A model generated the notes under the pieces. It was given only the letters and a program-made list of their open reading frames with translations, was not told the DNA's origin and made no database searches. A program made the position numbers and the translations under genes. From Funneliformis mosseae (taxonomy: Eukaryota; Glomeromycota; Glomeromycetes; Glomerales; Glomeraceae): a stretch of DNA of 10,168 bases. Where the stretch lies: positions 1 to 10,168 of the forward strand of contig CAJVPP010004083.1 in the NCBI GenBank assembly GCA_910592005.1, in the 5' to 3' direction. Below, piece by piece: positions 1 to 8,820 of this stretch (the first letter of the stretch is position 1; every line of letters begins with the position of its first letter).

Positions 1-1645
1 AATCTAATAAACTTTATTTCATCTTTTTATAATCATTAAATATTAAAATATTATAATTTTTCTATAATGTTTTATAGCCAATTTATACCTATGCTTTAAG
101 GGATAACTTGATTATTATATTAATCAAATTTATTAAAATAAATAAAATAAAGTTTATATTTAATTTATTATTATATTTACATAATATTAAATATTAAACA
201 ATTATATCATTTTTTTATCATAATAATTATCTTTTAAATATATATTTTTATTATTTAAATTATAATTTATATTTCTTTTAATATAAATATTTTATAATAA
301 AAAGGAAGAAAACTACCAAAAAAATTTTTTTCACTTTATAAGTTTTTTTTTATAAAGTAAATTCAGATTTAACATTAACTCAAAAAAATTTTTTAGTTTT
401 TCATTTCTACTGCAAAATGTTATATATCCTATTATATATAATATCTTTTCCTAATATAATATCTCTAAAATACTATTTAAATTAAATTTAAATTTATTTG
501 AAAATTACTTAATACTAAAATTATATTATTATATTTAATATAAAAAATATATATTTAATAATTAAATACTATATATTATTCTAATAATTTTCTCATATAA
601 CTCTAGTTACAATATATTTTAATATAATAATAAGTATTAAAAAAATATAATAATTATATGTATTTTTGACTTTTGATATAAAAAAATAGTTTAGATTGAA
701 TATAACTATAGAATTAGATTTTAAACTTTAAATTTATTTGTAAAGTTAGAATAAAAATTTTTATAACTATTTTTTTTACTTATTTTATATATCTGTAATT
801 TTAAATTAAATAAAATAACTATATAGGGGTAATCAATAAAAAAAGAAAAATCTATAAATTTTGAATAATTTTAGTTATTAAGCTAATTTTATTTACACAA
901 CTATGATCAGCAAAGTGAACTAATAAAAAAATTTTTGACTAAAAATGGATTTATCTTTTTTTACTAATTACTTCTTGTATACTAAGAAGTTTAAAAATAT
1001 ATTTATTAAATTTTTGAATTAAAATTTTTTTTTATATTATAGATGCCTACTGAAACCTTCTCAAAATAATTTTGTCATACCCTTTTCTATATTTTTAATA
1101 TAGTTTTAATAGTTTTAAATTTTGTCATATTGAAAGGATTTCGTTATATCTCTTATTATGATTTTAATATAGTTTCGTCTAAGTTTTGACTGTTATTAAG
1201 GAGTTTTATCCCTTATCATTAATTTATATAATTTAGTATTTTTTAATAACATATTATAATAATATGTTTATTATTATAATCAAGTTTGTTAAAATTATAA
1301 TTATAATCACAATTCAAAAAATATGCCTCAATAATTATAAATATTAAAACTACTTTAATTCTTAATAAATAAAGTAAAAAAGGTTTAAATTTATTAGTAT
1401 TTTTATAATTTTAACAAAAAAATAAGTATTTATATTACTTTTTTTTCAAAAAATAAATGAAGTAAAACTAAAATTTTTAATATTCTTTAAGAAGTAAAAT
1501 AAAAAGAAGTAATAAATATATGTTAAGTATTTGATTTATTATTATAAAAAGAGACTATTAATAAATTAGTTTAATAAATTATTTGAAAAGCATTAGTTAA
1601 AGTCTTGGTTGAATTAATTTTAATATTATAATTAGTTTATTAATC

Positions 1646-1703
1646 TCTTTAAACTTTAAAGAAAATTGCAAAAATTAATATTTTAAAAAAAAATAATTTT
1701 TGC
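1646..1703. repeat. Two adjacent hairpin-forming inverted repeats
   Basis: TCTTTAAA at 1646-1653 pairs perfectly with TTTAAAGA at 1655-1662 around one base. Immediately after, GCAAAAATTA at 1668-1677 pairs perfectly with TAATTTTTGC at 1694-1703 (10 bp, 16-base loop). The second stem includes a GC pair at its base. No coding sequence is nearby. Function unknown: a decayed foldback element, or chance in A+T-rich DNA. Confidence 0.6.
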
Positions 1704-1844
1704 TATAATAATTAATTAATAAAATTTAAAAAGTATAATATCTTTAAAGTGAAGTTAAAGGTATTAATTATACAAATAAAAATCAATTAAAAAAAGATTA
1801 AATATTTATAATATATCTAATAAGCTTAAGATATAGAAAGATTT

Positions 1845-1969
1845 CTAAAAAAATCAGGTTTTGAGAAATTTTTGATTAAAATGAAATGCTTAATGCATTT
1901 TAATCTAATATTATCAAAAACTAAAAATCTTAATTTTATTAAAAAATTTTCAGAAACTAATTTTTTTAG
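1845..1969. repeat. Imperfect foldback element (nested inverted repeat)
   Basis: The outer arms CTAAAAAAAT (1845-1854) and ATTTTTTTAG (1960-1969) are perfect complements, and pairing continues inward with a few mismatches and a bulge. The inner arms GATTAAAATG (1874-1883) and CATTTTAATC (1896-1905) pair perfectly over 10 bp around a 12-base loop. A second choice pairs TTTTTGAT (1869-1876) with ATCAAAAA (1913-1920). The whole could form one long irregular hairpin, as expected of a MITE-like or foldback element. No flanking target-site duplication was identified, so the element call is inference. Confidence 0.5.
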
Positions 1970-2096
1970 CAATTAACTTATATAATGACTTAAAAATAAT
2001 TTGGATTTTAAAAATCATTTAAAGAATATTTAGAAAATGCTATAATAATTTAAGAAAAATAAACCAATTTTAAAGATGTTAAATTGATTTTGAAAT

Positions 2097-2136
2097 ATTT
2101 AGTTCAGATAAAAGATTCATTTTATCTTAGCTAAAT
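2097..2136. repeat. 17-bp near-perfect hairpin
   Basis: Arms 2097-2113 and 2120-2136 are complementary at 15 of 17 positions and enclose a 6-base loop (GATTCA). The eight bases next to the loop (AGATAAAA/TTTTATCT) pair perfectly. With such a short loop and long stem this is one of the strongest hairpins in the window. There is no T-run or upstream gene to make it a terminator. Confidence 0.65.
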
Positions 2137-2246
2137 TCTCAACTAATAATAGTAATATTAATTGTTATCCTACGTAAATTCAATATTTTTTACATAAATC
2201 TTACTTGATTTGTTTTAAAGTTCTGTTAAATATTATTTATCTTATA

Positions 2247-2325
2247 TTCAATAGTATTAGCAGATTCTTAAAATATTCATTATTATTTTGAAATTAATAA
2301 TGAGAAAGAAATCTGCTATGTTGAA
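2247..2325. repeat. Imperfect 79-bp foldback
   Basis: Outer arms begin with TTCAA (2247-2251) and end with TTGAA (2321-2325). TAGCAGAT (2258-2265) pairs with ATCTGCTA (2311-2318), and TCATTATTA (2277-2285) pairs with TAATAATGA (2295-2303) around a 9-base loop. Three complementary blocks in the correct nested order support one hairpin rather than separate chance matches. No coding content. Confidence 0.6.
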
Positions 2326-2396
2326 TTGTAATATACAGATTTTTATTCAGTAAGCTAAAATTGCATTATTCTAATTTACAATATTCTTGGCTGATT

Positions 2397-2494
2397 TGTA
2401 CTAGTACATACATATCAAAAATCAACTATAAAATCATATAATTTGAATTTGACTGATTTTTGATACTAGCTAAAATTAAGTTAAAAATCAGTCA
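2397..2494. repeat. Overlapping, mutually exclusive inverted repeats
   Basis: Three signals are packed here. TGTACTAGTACA (2397-2408) is a perfect 12-bp palindrome. TATCAAAAATCA (2413-2424) pairs perfectly with TGATTTTTGATA (2454-2465). TGACTGATTTTT (2450-2461) pairs perfectly with AAAAATCAGTCA (2483-2494), loop 21 bases. The middle arm (2454-2461) is shared, so only one of the two 12-bp stems can form at a time. No gene follows that it could obviously control. The word AGCTAAAATT occurs in this zone at 2353, 2468 and 2531. Confidence 0.65.
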
Positions 2495-2640
2495 TTTATC
2501 ATATTAATCAAAGATTATACATATAAGATAAGCTAAAATTATGCATTTATATATACTAATATATATATTAATGATTAATATAGTATAATTAAGGTTATTA
2601 ATAAGTATTTATGTAAACAAAATTCATTATTTTTAATTTG

Positions 2641-3403
2641 AGTGTATCCTAAAGAAGTATAGCTTTGAAGGAGATGATTATAATATTATATAGTTTATAG
2701 CGTAGTAAACATTCTTGTGAAATAAACTTTATCAACACACATATTAAGACTACATAGTTACATATATAAAATAAAAAATTCAAGGACGAACAATGTTTTA
2801 TTAATTTTTATTGATATATAGGGCTTCATCAATAGAAATACATCTTATAACATAATACATTAGTAGAGCAAAAATAAGGGTTCTAGGGTCAGAATTCGAA
2901 ATTATATTCAGAAAAGTTCCCAATCATATTTTCAAAACCTTCTAACTATAAGAATCCACTATAGAATTTTAAACTCTAATCAAAATTTGAGCGTTTCTTG
3001 CTATCCAAATATTTGGTATCAAATTTTGTATTAAATTATCCCATAGGATACCAAGAATAAAACAATCTCTTATAACCTTTCTAGCCCAATTTTAGTCCCA
3101 AATAATATATTAAAAAAAATACCATTCTGTTTGAGTTTGAGATGATATAAGATTGGCAAGAACCAAAGGTTCAAAGCTAAGCTCATAAAGTCTTTGCAAA
3201 CCTTCTATGTATACTAATATTTATGCTATACTGCTTACCTTCAAGAGTAGACTCAAATATTGAGAAACGAAGTGATAAAATATTCAAGGTTATGACCTTG
3301 TTAAGTCAAAGATGTATACTATTTTTCATGATATCCTAAAATTAATTCTAAAGTTGATTCATGATTATAAACAAAGGGTTATTAAGTTTATCCAAAAATC
3401 TTG
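2641..3403. other. Non-coding spacer, moderate composition
   Basis: Composition is less biased than to the left, but all six frames are broken by stops and no domain is recognisable. Small symmetric sites are CCAAATATTTGG (3005-3016), a perfect 12-bp palindrome, and CAAGGT-TATG-ACCTTG (3285-3300), a short hairpin. The stretch may be an old dispersed repeat or transposon remnant; I could not identify one. Confidence 0.5.
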
Positions 3404-3728
3404 AAGTCTCACCTCTAGGTAAATAAAATAAGTCTCACCCCTAAGTTTCACCTCTAAGTCTTACCTCTAGGGTAGGCATATTTAAGTCTCACCTCTAAAT
3501 TTTACCTCAAGGAAAGCAAATAGTGTTCACAGTCTGCGAAGCGAAGTGGAGTATATGCTCAAGATAAGTCCACCTCTAAGTCTCACCTTTAAGTCTAACC
3601 TTTAGGTGAAAAAAATAAGTTTCACCTCTAAGTTTCACCTCTCTTTTTTCTCATTAGATTCAAAAAAAGAAGCTAGACTTTCTCAGCGATAGCTTTAAAG
3701 AAGGGTCTAACCTCTAAGTCTAACCTTT
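3404..3728. repeat. 13-bp minisatellite, AAGTCTCACCTCT
   Basis: Degenerate copies of AAGTCTCACCTCT begin at about 3404, 3430, 3443, 3456, 3484, 3497, 3566, 3578, 3591, 3617, 3630, 3704 and 3716. Neighbouring copies are mostly 13 bp apart, giving runs interrupted by unrelated spacers. The interruption at 3510-3565 holds a locally G+C-richer piece (around 3531-3550). Copy-to-copy differences are mostly C/T changes (CTCACC, TTCACC, CTTACC). The array reaches the 3' end of the minus-strand Cys-rich frame, whose last codons are written in repeat units. Confidence 0.85.
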
Positions 3729-4021
3729 TCACTATATTGATCAAACATCTGGGTCTTATTCCAAAGCATATTTACATGTTAAATCTGATAATTGCTTTTA
3801 TTACAATAACTACATAGGTCATTATCAACTTCTATAGGTTTATCTATCTTTGTAGGTCTACTATAAACAGAACACAGCCAGTGCTTTTTAGCTTTGAAGT
3901 GTAATTGACAACCTTCAGGTCTAGTATTATGCCTGCCACAAATTTCACCAGTATTAAAAAGATAATAACAAATAAATTTTACTTTTGCTTTAGCAACTTC
4001 GCCTATTTTATAGTTATATAA
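3707..4021 (-). pseudogene. Cys-rich zinc-binding-like protein, decayed
   Basis: I do not recognise a named family. The frame runs from 4021 to a TAG at 3709-3707 with one internal TAA (3781-3779). There is no ATG; two upstream in-frame stops (4024-4022, 4030-4028) leave the N-terminus undefined. The product is rich in paired metal ligands: an early Cys, then GEICGR, then RPEGCQLHF, then CSVY followed by CSYC about 20 residues later. CSVY next to CSYC suggests one Cys of a CxxC pair became Tyr (a single G-to-A change). This looks like a treble-clef or similar zinc-binding protein. The last codons are made of minisatellite units. It is divergent from the small plus-strand gene 57 bp away and shares strand with the integrase. 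Role unknown. Confidence 0.55.
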
Positions 4022-4078
4022 TTAATTTTAATTGAATAAATCTTTACATAATATAGCAATACATATACTAATTATACA

Positions 4079-4462
4079 ATGAGTACACAAATTCAATTAA
4101 CTAAAATAAAGCTCACATATTAGCAAGTTGAAAAGGCACTAATAAATGTGATCAAGGCAGGATTATACCATAGAAGGCCGAAGGAAGGCAAATTCATGTA
4201 AAGCTATAAACAAAGAATTAATAAATTACGCCAGGCAGAAGAATCTGAAGAATATATTTAAAAATCAGCTCAAATAATATTTCTTAATGAAGATAAATAT
4301 AATAAAATTATGGATGAATACAAAGATTGATATGGTAAAGATCCAGAGATTCTTAATTCTATTATAGAGCTATATATGCTTTACTATAGATTAGTCAAGG
4401 ATAATTTCAATACTAAAGCATAAGCTAATAAAAAAGTAGAAGACTTCTTATCATCAATCTAA
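4079..4462 (+). pseudogene. Small charged protein, decayed, function unknown
   Basis: From ATG 4079 one frame continues for 127 codons to TAA 4460-4462. It is broken by five internal stops (TAG 4121, TAA 4199, TAA 4259, TGA 4328, TAA 4421) but no frameshift is needed. Between stops the sequence is protein-like: hydrophilic, Lys/Glu-rich and helical, with segments such as SYKQRINKLRQAEESEEY and IMDEYKD. No signal peptide, membrane segment or cysteine motif is visible. The family is not recognised. Its end overlaps the integrase stop tail to tail by 4 bp. The steady frame is the evidence that it is a real former gene; the alternative, a chance open-looking frame, is less likely. Confidence 0.5.
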
Positions 4463-5531
4463 TTTGTGAGCACTAATTTTGGTGGTAATTCTGAGTCAGA
4501 ATGAATGATTTGAAGCTTCTCTCTTACAAAGGATCTTTTTAGACTATTGCTCTTATCATCTATTAGCCAGTACAAGACCAGCTGATTTTTTTGCACTAGA
4601 GATTCACGAATATGATAAATTTGGAGAAACCAATTATAATCAGTTGCACATCATCTTCTACCTTCTAATTCATCAGGATTAAGCAAATATCTTACTAAGA
4701 TATCATGGAATAATTTAGGCTTATCAAATCCAATAGGTCCTTCTTGTGACTTGGAAGCTTTAGCAAAAATATGTTCTTTTTTTCAAGCTTCAGCAGGAGA
4801 AATACCTAGAAGTTGAGTTACAGAATTGTCAAGCTCTATAAGAAAAATTAGAAGGTTTTTTACCCAAGCTCGATAGCGCTCAGTAGGAGATAATTTCATT
4901 TCAACACTATCTTGAATAAAGAATACCCATTCTTGTAGTGTACGATTAAATCTCTCAGTAATATCATAGATTCTTTAGAATTAACTATTTGAATTTAGAT
5001 ACTATGTTTATTCATTAATATTATAACATTACCTTAGAATTCAACGCCTCTATCTATCATTAAAACTTTAACTTTAGACCAGTCAATTAGGTATATTTGA
5101 GATTTAAAAAGTTTCTTGAATCCTTTAGCCACACTAGTAGAGTTGCATTTAGTTAAAGGATAGGACCATTTAATATGAGTAGCAATATCTATACAATTAA
5201 ATGCGAATTTATAGATTTTATTTCCAATTTGATCATAAGGCATATAGCATAAATCAGCTTGAATAACTTCCATAGGTACAGTAATATTACTAAAAGATGC
5301 TTGAGGAATATATTTAGATTGAGACTTGTATATCTAATATAAAGCTTGGCAGTTTAGCTATTTTTTTATCATAGATAAAGTGAACTTATACTTGGCTTTC
5401 TTGCAAGCATCTAGCATTTTTTTAGCAGTCAGATAGTAACCTTCAGGTCTATAATATATCTCTTGCAAAGTGAAATCCTGATCTAGCTCTCATGCTTTTT
5501 GAGGATTGATATGAATAACCAGTTCTCCCAT
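4459..5531 (-). pseudogene. DDE integrase (retroviral/Polinton-like), decayed
   Basis: A DDE-type integrase would catalyse strand transfer of element DNA into the host chromosome. From ATG 5531-5529 the frame can be followed about 358 codons to TAG 4461-4459, close to full length. Residues ~24-65 form an N-terminal helical region (YYRPEGYY, later a conserved-looking LNCQALY). The core follows: D93 in IQADLCYMP, D160 in LMIDRGVEF, and the glutamate of ITERFNRTL (codon 4956-4954), giving about D-x32-E once one base is allowed for. The C-terminal part has SPTERYRAW, LLGISPAEA and VLYWLIDDK. Internal stops are TGA 5492, TAG 5360, TAG 5336, TAA 5036, TAA 4997, TGA 4785 and TGA 4653. A one-base loss at about 4960-4966 changes frame just before the catalytic Glu. 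The gene is divergent from the Gag-protease gene, 63 bp away. The absence of a linked reverse transcriptase and the N-terminal layout recall Polinton-type integrases more than Ty3 ones; that assignment is tentative. Confidence 0.85.
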
Positions 5532-5594
5532 TCTCTTTTATAATCACGAAAAAAAAAAATATCATTCTGCAGACCTCACCTAAGACAGAGAAGA
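5532..5594. promoter_or_regulatory. Possible shared divergent promoter
   Basis: Only 63 bp separate the integrase start (minus) from the Gag-polyprotein start (plus). The interval holds an uninterrupted A run (about 5549-5559) and TTTTATAA just before it. If both genes were once expressed as laid out here, their promoters must lie in this gap or inside the opposite gene. No specific factor site is recognised, so the role is inferred from spacing alone. Confidence 0.25.
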
Positions 5595-7826
5595 ATGTGT
5601 GAAGAACATAAAGTTAAGCTAGAGGAGGAGAACTTTCATCTTCATAATGAATTGCAGACAGAGGTAGATATTAATTGTCAGAATGAGAGACAAATTAATC
5701 AGTTGAAACGAGATTATTTCCAATGTGAGCAAGAAATTTAAGATCTCAATAGGGAGATAGAATGCCTTAAAAATGCTTCGAAAGAAGAGATAATAGAGTT
5801 AAAATCTGAAATATCTAACCTAAAAAGTCAGCTATATTAAGCTAGAAAGGATGTGCAAGATAAAGAAAAGTATATCTCTACCTTAGAAAAGTAGTTAATA
5901 GAATCTAAGGAGCAGGTTGAAAATCTGTGATATAGGATCAGGACCATCTCATCACGAAAAAATTCTCCAGAGCGGTATAATTCTCCAGACTTGTATAATT
6001 CTAATGATAATATAGTCACAATCACAGAACTAGCAAATGCTATAAATGGTTATATGGATAATCCAACAACAGGTAGAAAAATTTTAGCAGATCAAATAAA
6101 AAGAGCAACAAAGCAGATACGCTAAAAAGAGAATAATTTGCATCAGAATTTAGTCCGTGAGCAAAGAAAGCGTTATGATACAGAGGCTGAGTGAGATTTT
6201 GCTATTACGCAAAGAGATCTTGATAAAAGAGTGACAGATAGGGTTGTTAATGATCTTCAACAGTTATAGGCTAATGCCTAAAGTTAAATAAATAGAATGT
6301 TAGGTAATATAACAGGAAAGTGAACCCGTATTAGTGTATTACTACAGGAAAAGTTTGCCTTATAACTACTATATTAGCAAAATGTTCACTACCTATAGCG
6401 ATATAGAGGAAATATAGGTTTATTAGAGTATAATCGAGATAGGCTTTATGAGCGATATGAGAAATAGAAGAATAAGACCCATGATGTTTAGCAGAATATT
6501 TTAAATTTGCGGGAATAAATTTTGGTGCTACAAAATAATCCACTAAATTAAATAAATATGGTAGGAATACTGCAACCATTTTTTGACTGGGATGATGATA
6601 TTCCTGATTTTCTTGCAAAATTTAGATTATACTTGCAAAATCAAGGTATAAACCCAGCAGATAATGCAGGAGCTCCAGTAACAGGAAGAGATCAGATAAT
6701 AGAGTATTTAAGAGGATGTATGAAAGGAAGAGCCTTAGAATAGTTTGACGAAGAGATTACTACAAAGTAGAATTGGGAACTAGCGAACTTACTTGATAAT
6801 ATAGGACAGGTTAATTTAGTAGCTATAAATAGACGAAATGCGAGTCAAATAGGAAATCAAGCATTGAATGAAGCTTTTGGCTAATCAGGAACTGCAATAG
6901 TTAAGTTGATAGCTGTAGAAGGTCTTTAGGATAAAGATTAACGCATAATAAGCGGTTATTCTACTAATATTACTGTTAATGTACCAAATGCTAACAATGG
7001 TACTATGATAATTATAGCTGGTATTCATTTTGGTCAAGCCATATGGTGGCTAAAAACACATTTTCCTATAGTAGAAGAGAAGCTTTAGGATTTGATGTAT
7101 GTAACAATTAGAAAGGGAAATATGACTATAGATGAATTGTATAGAAAATTATTATAAATAGGAAGATGAGCCAATGATAGACCTAAAGAATTATGTAGAA
7201 AGTTCTTAGATGCTCTTCCACTCCCATGGCTTAAAAAAGCTGAAGATATTGGTGAACATTTGCCATTAGATGAATTAGCTAAAAAGCTTTATAAGATAGA
7301 GTTACGCTGAATAGCAAAACATAAAAGAGATAAAATATCTGACCTCTAGTATCTAATTGAGCATCTCAAGAAATATATAAATCTTCACTTATTTTAACTC
7401 CTCAACAGCAAGGAATTTCTTTAGAAGATATGCAAAGCAATTCAAAACGCATTAGCTCAACAAAAAATTGAATATCAAACTTTATTAGAAAACCAGAAAG
7501 CTGAATTTTAAGCACAGATAGCTCCAAAAGTACAGGCATTGACTTTACAAACTGTTGAACCTGTTAGATAGCTGAGAGGTTTACTATCTACATTAAAAAT
7601 AGAGGAAAGTATGAAAAATTATTACGTAGCAGAATTCTTAAAAGACTTAGATATAGTTAACAAGAAAGATTTAGACTCTGATTATCCTGTAAAGCCTTTC
7701 CAAAGACTTCGTTCACAACGAAGCAATGTCTCTGCTAAAATTGATAGAGTAGAGGAGGGAATAGATAAAACTCGTGATACTGTAAATCAACTAATAAATC
7801 AATTCAAAAAACTAAATATATGTAAA

Positions 7827-7868
7827 TGTGATATTTGTGAAAAAACTGATTATAATAAAGGCAGTTAT
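7827..7868 (+). other. Degenerate CCHC zinc knuckle in the polyprotein
   Basis: Spacing is exactly that of a retroviral zinc knuckle (C-x2-C-x4-H-x4-C), which binds nucleic acid in Gag proteins. Cys codons are at 7827 and 7836. The His position (7851-7853) and last Cys position (7866-7868) are both TAT, Tyr. CAT to TAT and TGT to TAT are single C-to-T and G-to-A changes, so the site is recognisable but cannot bind zinc normally. Confidence 0.75.
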
Positions 7869-8244
7869 TCCAATAGACAGATAGCACAATCTAATTTTAA
7901 TCAGTTTTATTTTAAGCCTCTCATACCTATAAATTTTCAAAATACGCCACCAGATTCTGATAATGATGGAGATAATAGTAATGGTTATGATAAAGTAAAC
8001 AATGCATAGTATTATACACCAGAAAAAAAAACAGTCACTAGTAAATAAAAGCTTACATAGTAACTCTGCTATCCCTTCTTCCAATCTAGTAACTAGCTAA
8101 CTTGAAATATATGATCAGCTATTATCTAAGCTCTCACCACCAATACGAAAAATGTGCTTGTCTCAAAAGGCTCAGGAGGAGGAATTGAAAAAATCAGACT
8201 AGTGGTTATCATCTTTATAATATCTGAATGCTAATATAAATGAT

Positions 8245-8583
8245 TTAACTATTTCTGAATCTTTTTTAGATACCGGCAGTGAATTAGGTAGTTTAAATAA
8301 TCCAGCAATCAAGATACTTAGATGGAAAGCTGATAAACCATCTAATTTTGCTATAAAGGACAATTTCAAGCATATTACTGATTCATTAGGATGGTTTACA
8401 GATATACCAGTTACCTTAAAGGATAAAGAAGGTAAGATGGTTACAGTTATTGGAAATTTTATTCGTATTGATAATGATGAAATAGAACTAATGCTATTTT
8501 TTAGTATGTCAAATATTCGAAAGGTTCAAAGCATTCTCAAGCCAAATAAAATCCAGTTTCACATAAAGTTACATGGAAAGGCA
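8245..8583 (+). other. Retropepsin-like aspartic protease region
   Basis: The active-site motif hydrophobic-D-T-G-S (FLDTGSELGS) begins at about 8260, with the Asp codon GAT at 8269-8271. It is followed by beta-strand-like stretches including LGWFTDIPVTLKD and VTVIGNFIRID. A later MLFFSMSNIRKV resembles the LGMxWL(R/K) motif that closes many retrotransposon proteases, with the Gly and Trp apparently lost. Retropepsins act as dimers, so one DTG is enough. This domain lies one frame away from the zinc knuckle. Three upstream stops in this phase (8098, 8200, 8218) show it is no longer expressed intact. Confidence 0.7.
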
Positions 8584-8820
8584 TATATTATCCCAACTTT
8601 TAGTAAGGCTCTGGTAGTCAAGGATCTGCCAAAAGAAGATCAGAAATCATTATGCGAAGCACCTCTTGACTCTCAGGTTTTAGCTAATTCTTCTAATCCA
8701 ACTAGTGAGAAGGACTTAAAAAAAAGTGCAAAGAGCTTGAAAAGCGTCTCTTAAAAACTGAAAAATGGCTTGACTTAGCATTAAATGCAGGTAAAGTTCT
8801 AGCGAAAAGATATTCTTAGC

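Larger units (their letters stand above)
1..2640. other. Extremely A+T-rich gene-free region
   Basis: No reading frame of useful length is present on either strand and no tRNA or rRNA is recognisable. Composition is extreme: the first 60 bases contain only five C and no G. Homopolymer A and T runs and short palindromes are everywhere. Toward the right end (about 1,550-2,500) the inverted repeats become longer and contain G and C, so chance is a poorer explanation; they are listed separately. A weaker feature is a pair of direct repeats: ATTTTGTCATA at 1069-1079 and 1119-1129, and TTTTAATATAGTTT at 1093-1106 and 1162-1175. An 8-bp stem (333-340 with 351-358) and a 7-bp stem around 970-990 are probably just low-complexity sequence. 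Confidence 0.8.
5595..8754 (+). pseudogene. Gag-like polyprotein with zinc knuckle and retropepsin, decayed
   Basis: One ancestral frame of about 1,050 codons runs from ATG 5595 to TAA 8752-8754. Upstream in-frame TAA 5541 makes 5595 the first ATG. Order: a coiled coil (residues ~1-115), a short NSPERY/NSPDLY repeat (~120-137), a second helical region (~140-320), and a capsid-like region (~322-600) with FFDWDDDIPDFLAKF, YLRGCMKGRALE and KFLDALPLPWLKKAED, as in retrotransposon Gag. Then come a knuckle C-x2-C-x4-Y-x4-Y at 7827-7868, where CCHC is expected, and a protease with FLDTGSE (catalytic Asp 8269-8271). There are 33 internal stops (14 TAA, 14 TAG, 5 TGA). Frame changes are -1 at ~7362-7367, a restoring change at ~7433-7437, and +1 (or -2) within 7999-8045. 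TGG is read as Trp elsewhere in the frame. No reverse transcriptase follows. A functional copy would be a structural polyprotein cleaved by its own protease; this copy is dead. Confidence 0.85.

Noticed and set aside
2097..2136. Intrinsic transcription terminator
   Set aside because: The stem is strong but has no G+C-rich core followed by a T run and no gene upstream, and the organism appears eukaryotic.
1..2640. Mitochondrial or plastid DNA because of extreme A+T
   Set aside because: No organellar gene, tRNA or rRNA is visible, and the linked region carries nuclear-type transposon genes.
3404..3728. CRISPR-like array
   Set aside because: Units are 13 bp, degenerate and mostly directly abutting, without regular unique spacers; the setting is eukaryotic transposon DNA.
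5837..6025. Minus-strand 62-residue open frame
   Set aside because: Antisense to the coiled-coil part of the polyprotein, with no domain-like features; its openness is a shadow of the coding strand.
6331..6618. Minus-strand 95-residue open frame
   Set aside because: Antisense to the polyprotein from the second helical region into the capsid-like start. No motif; explained by the opposite strand.
7812..8084. Minus-strand 90-residue, Ile/Phe-rich frame resembling a membrane protein
   Set aside because: It is the complement of the Asn/Asp-rich zinc-knuckle tail; antisense of Asn/Asp codons gives Ile/Val-rich runs, a common false membrane protein.
5595..8754. Alternative genetic code, with TAA/TAG read as Gln and TGA as Arg or Trp
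   Set aside because: A long frame full of stops invites this, but TAG 6741 fits Trp rather than Gln, all three stop codons occur internally, several real frame changes exist, and the zinc knuckle has lost two ligands. Decay explains all of these; recoding explains only some.
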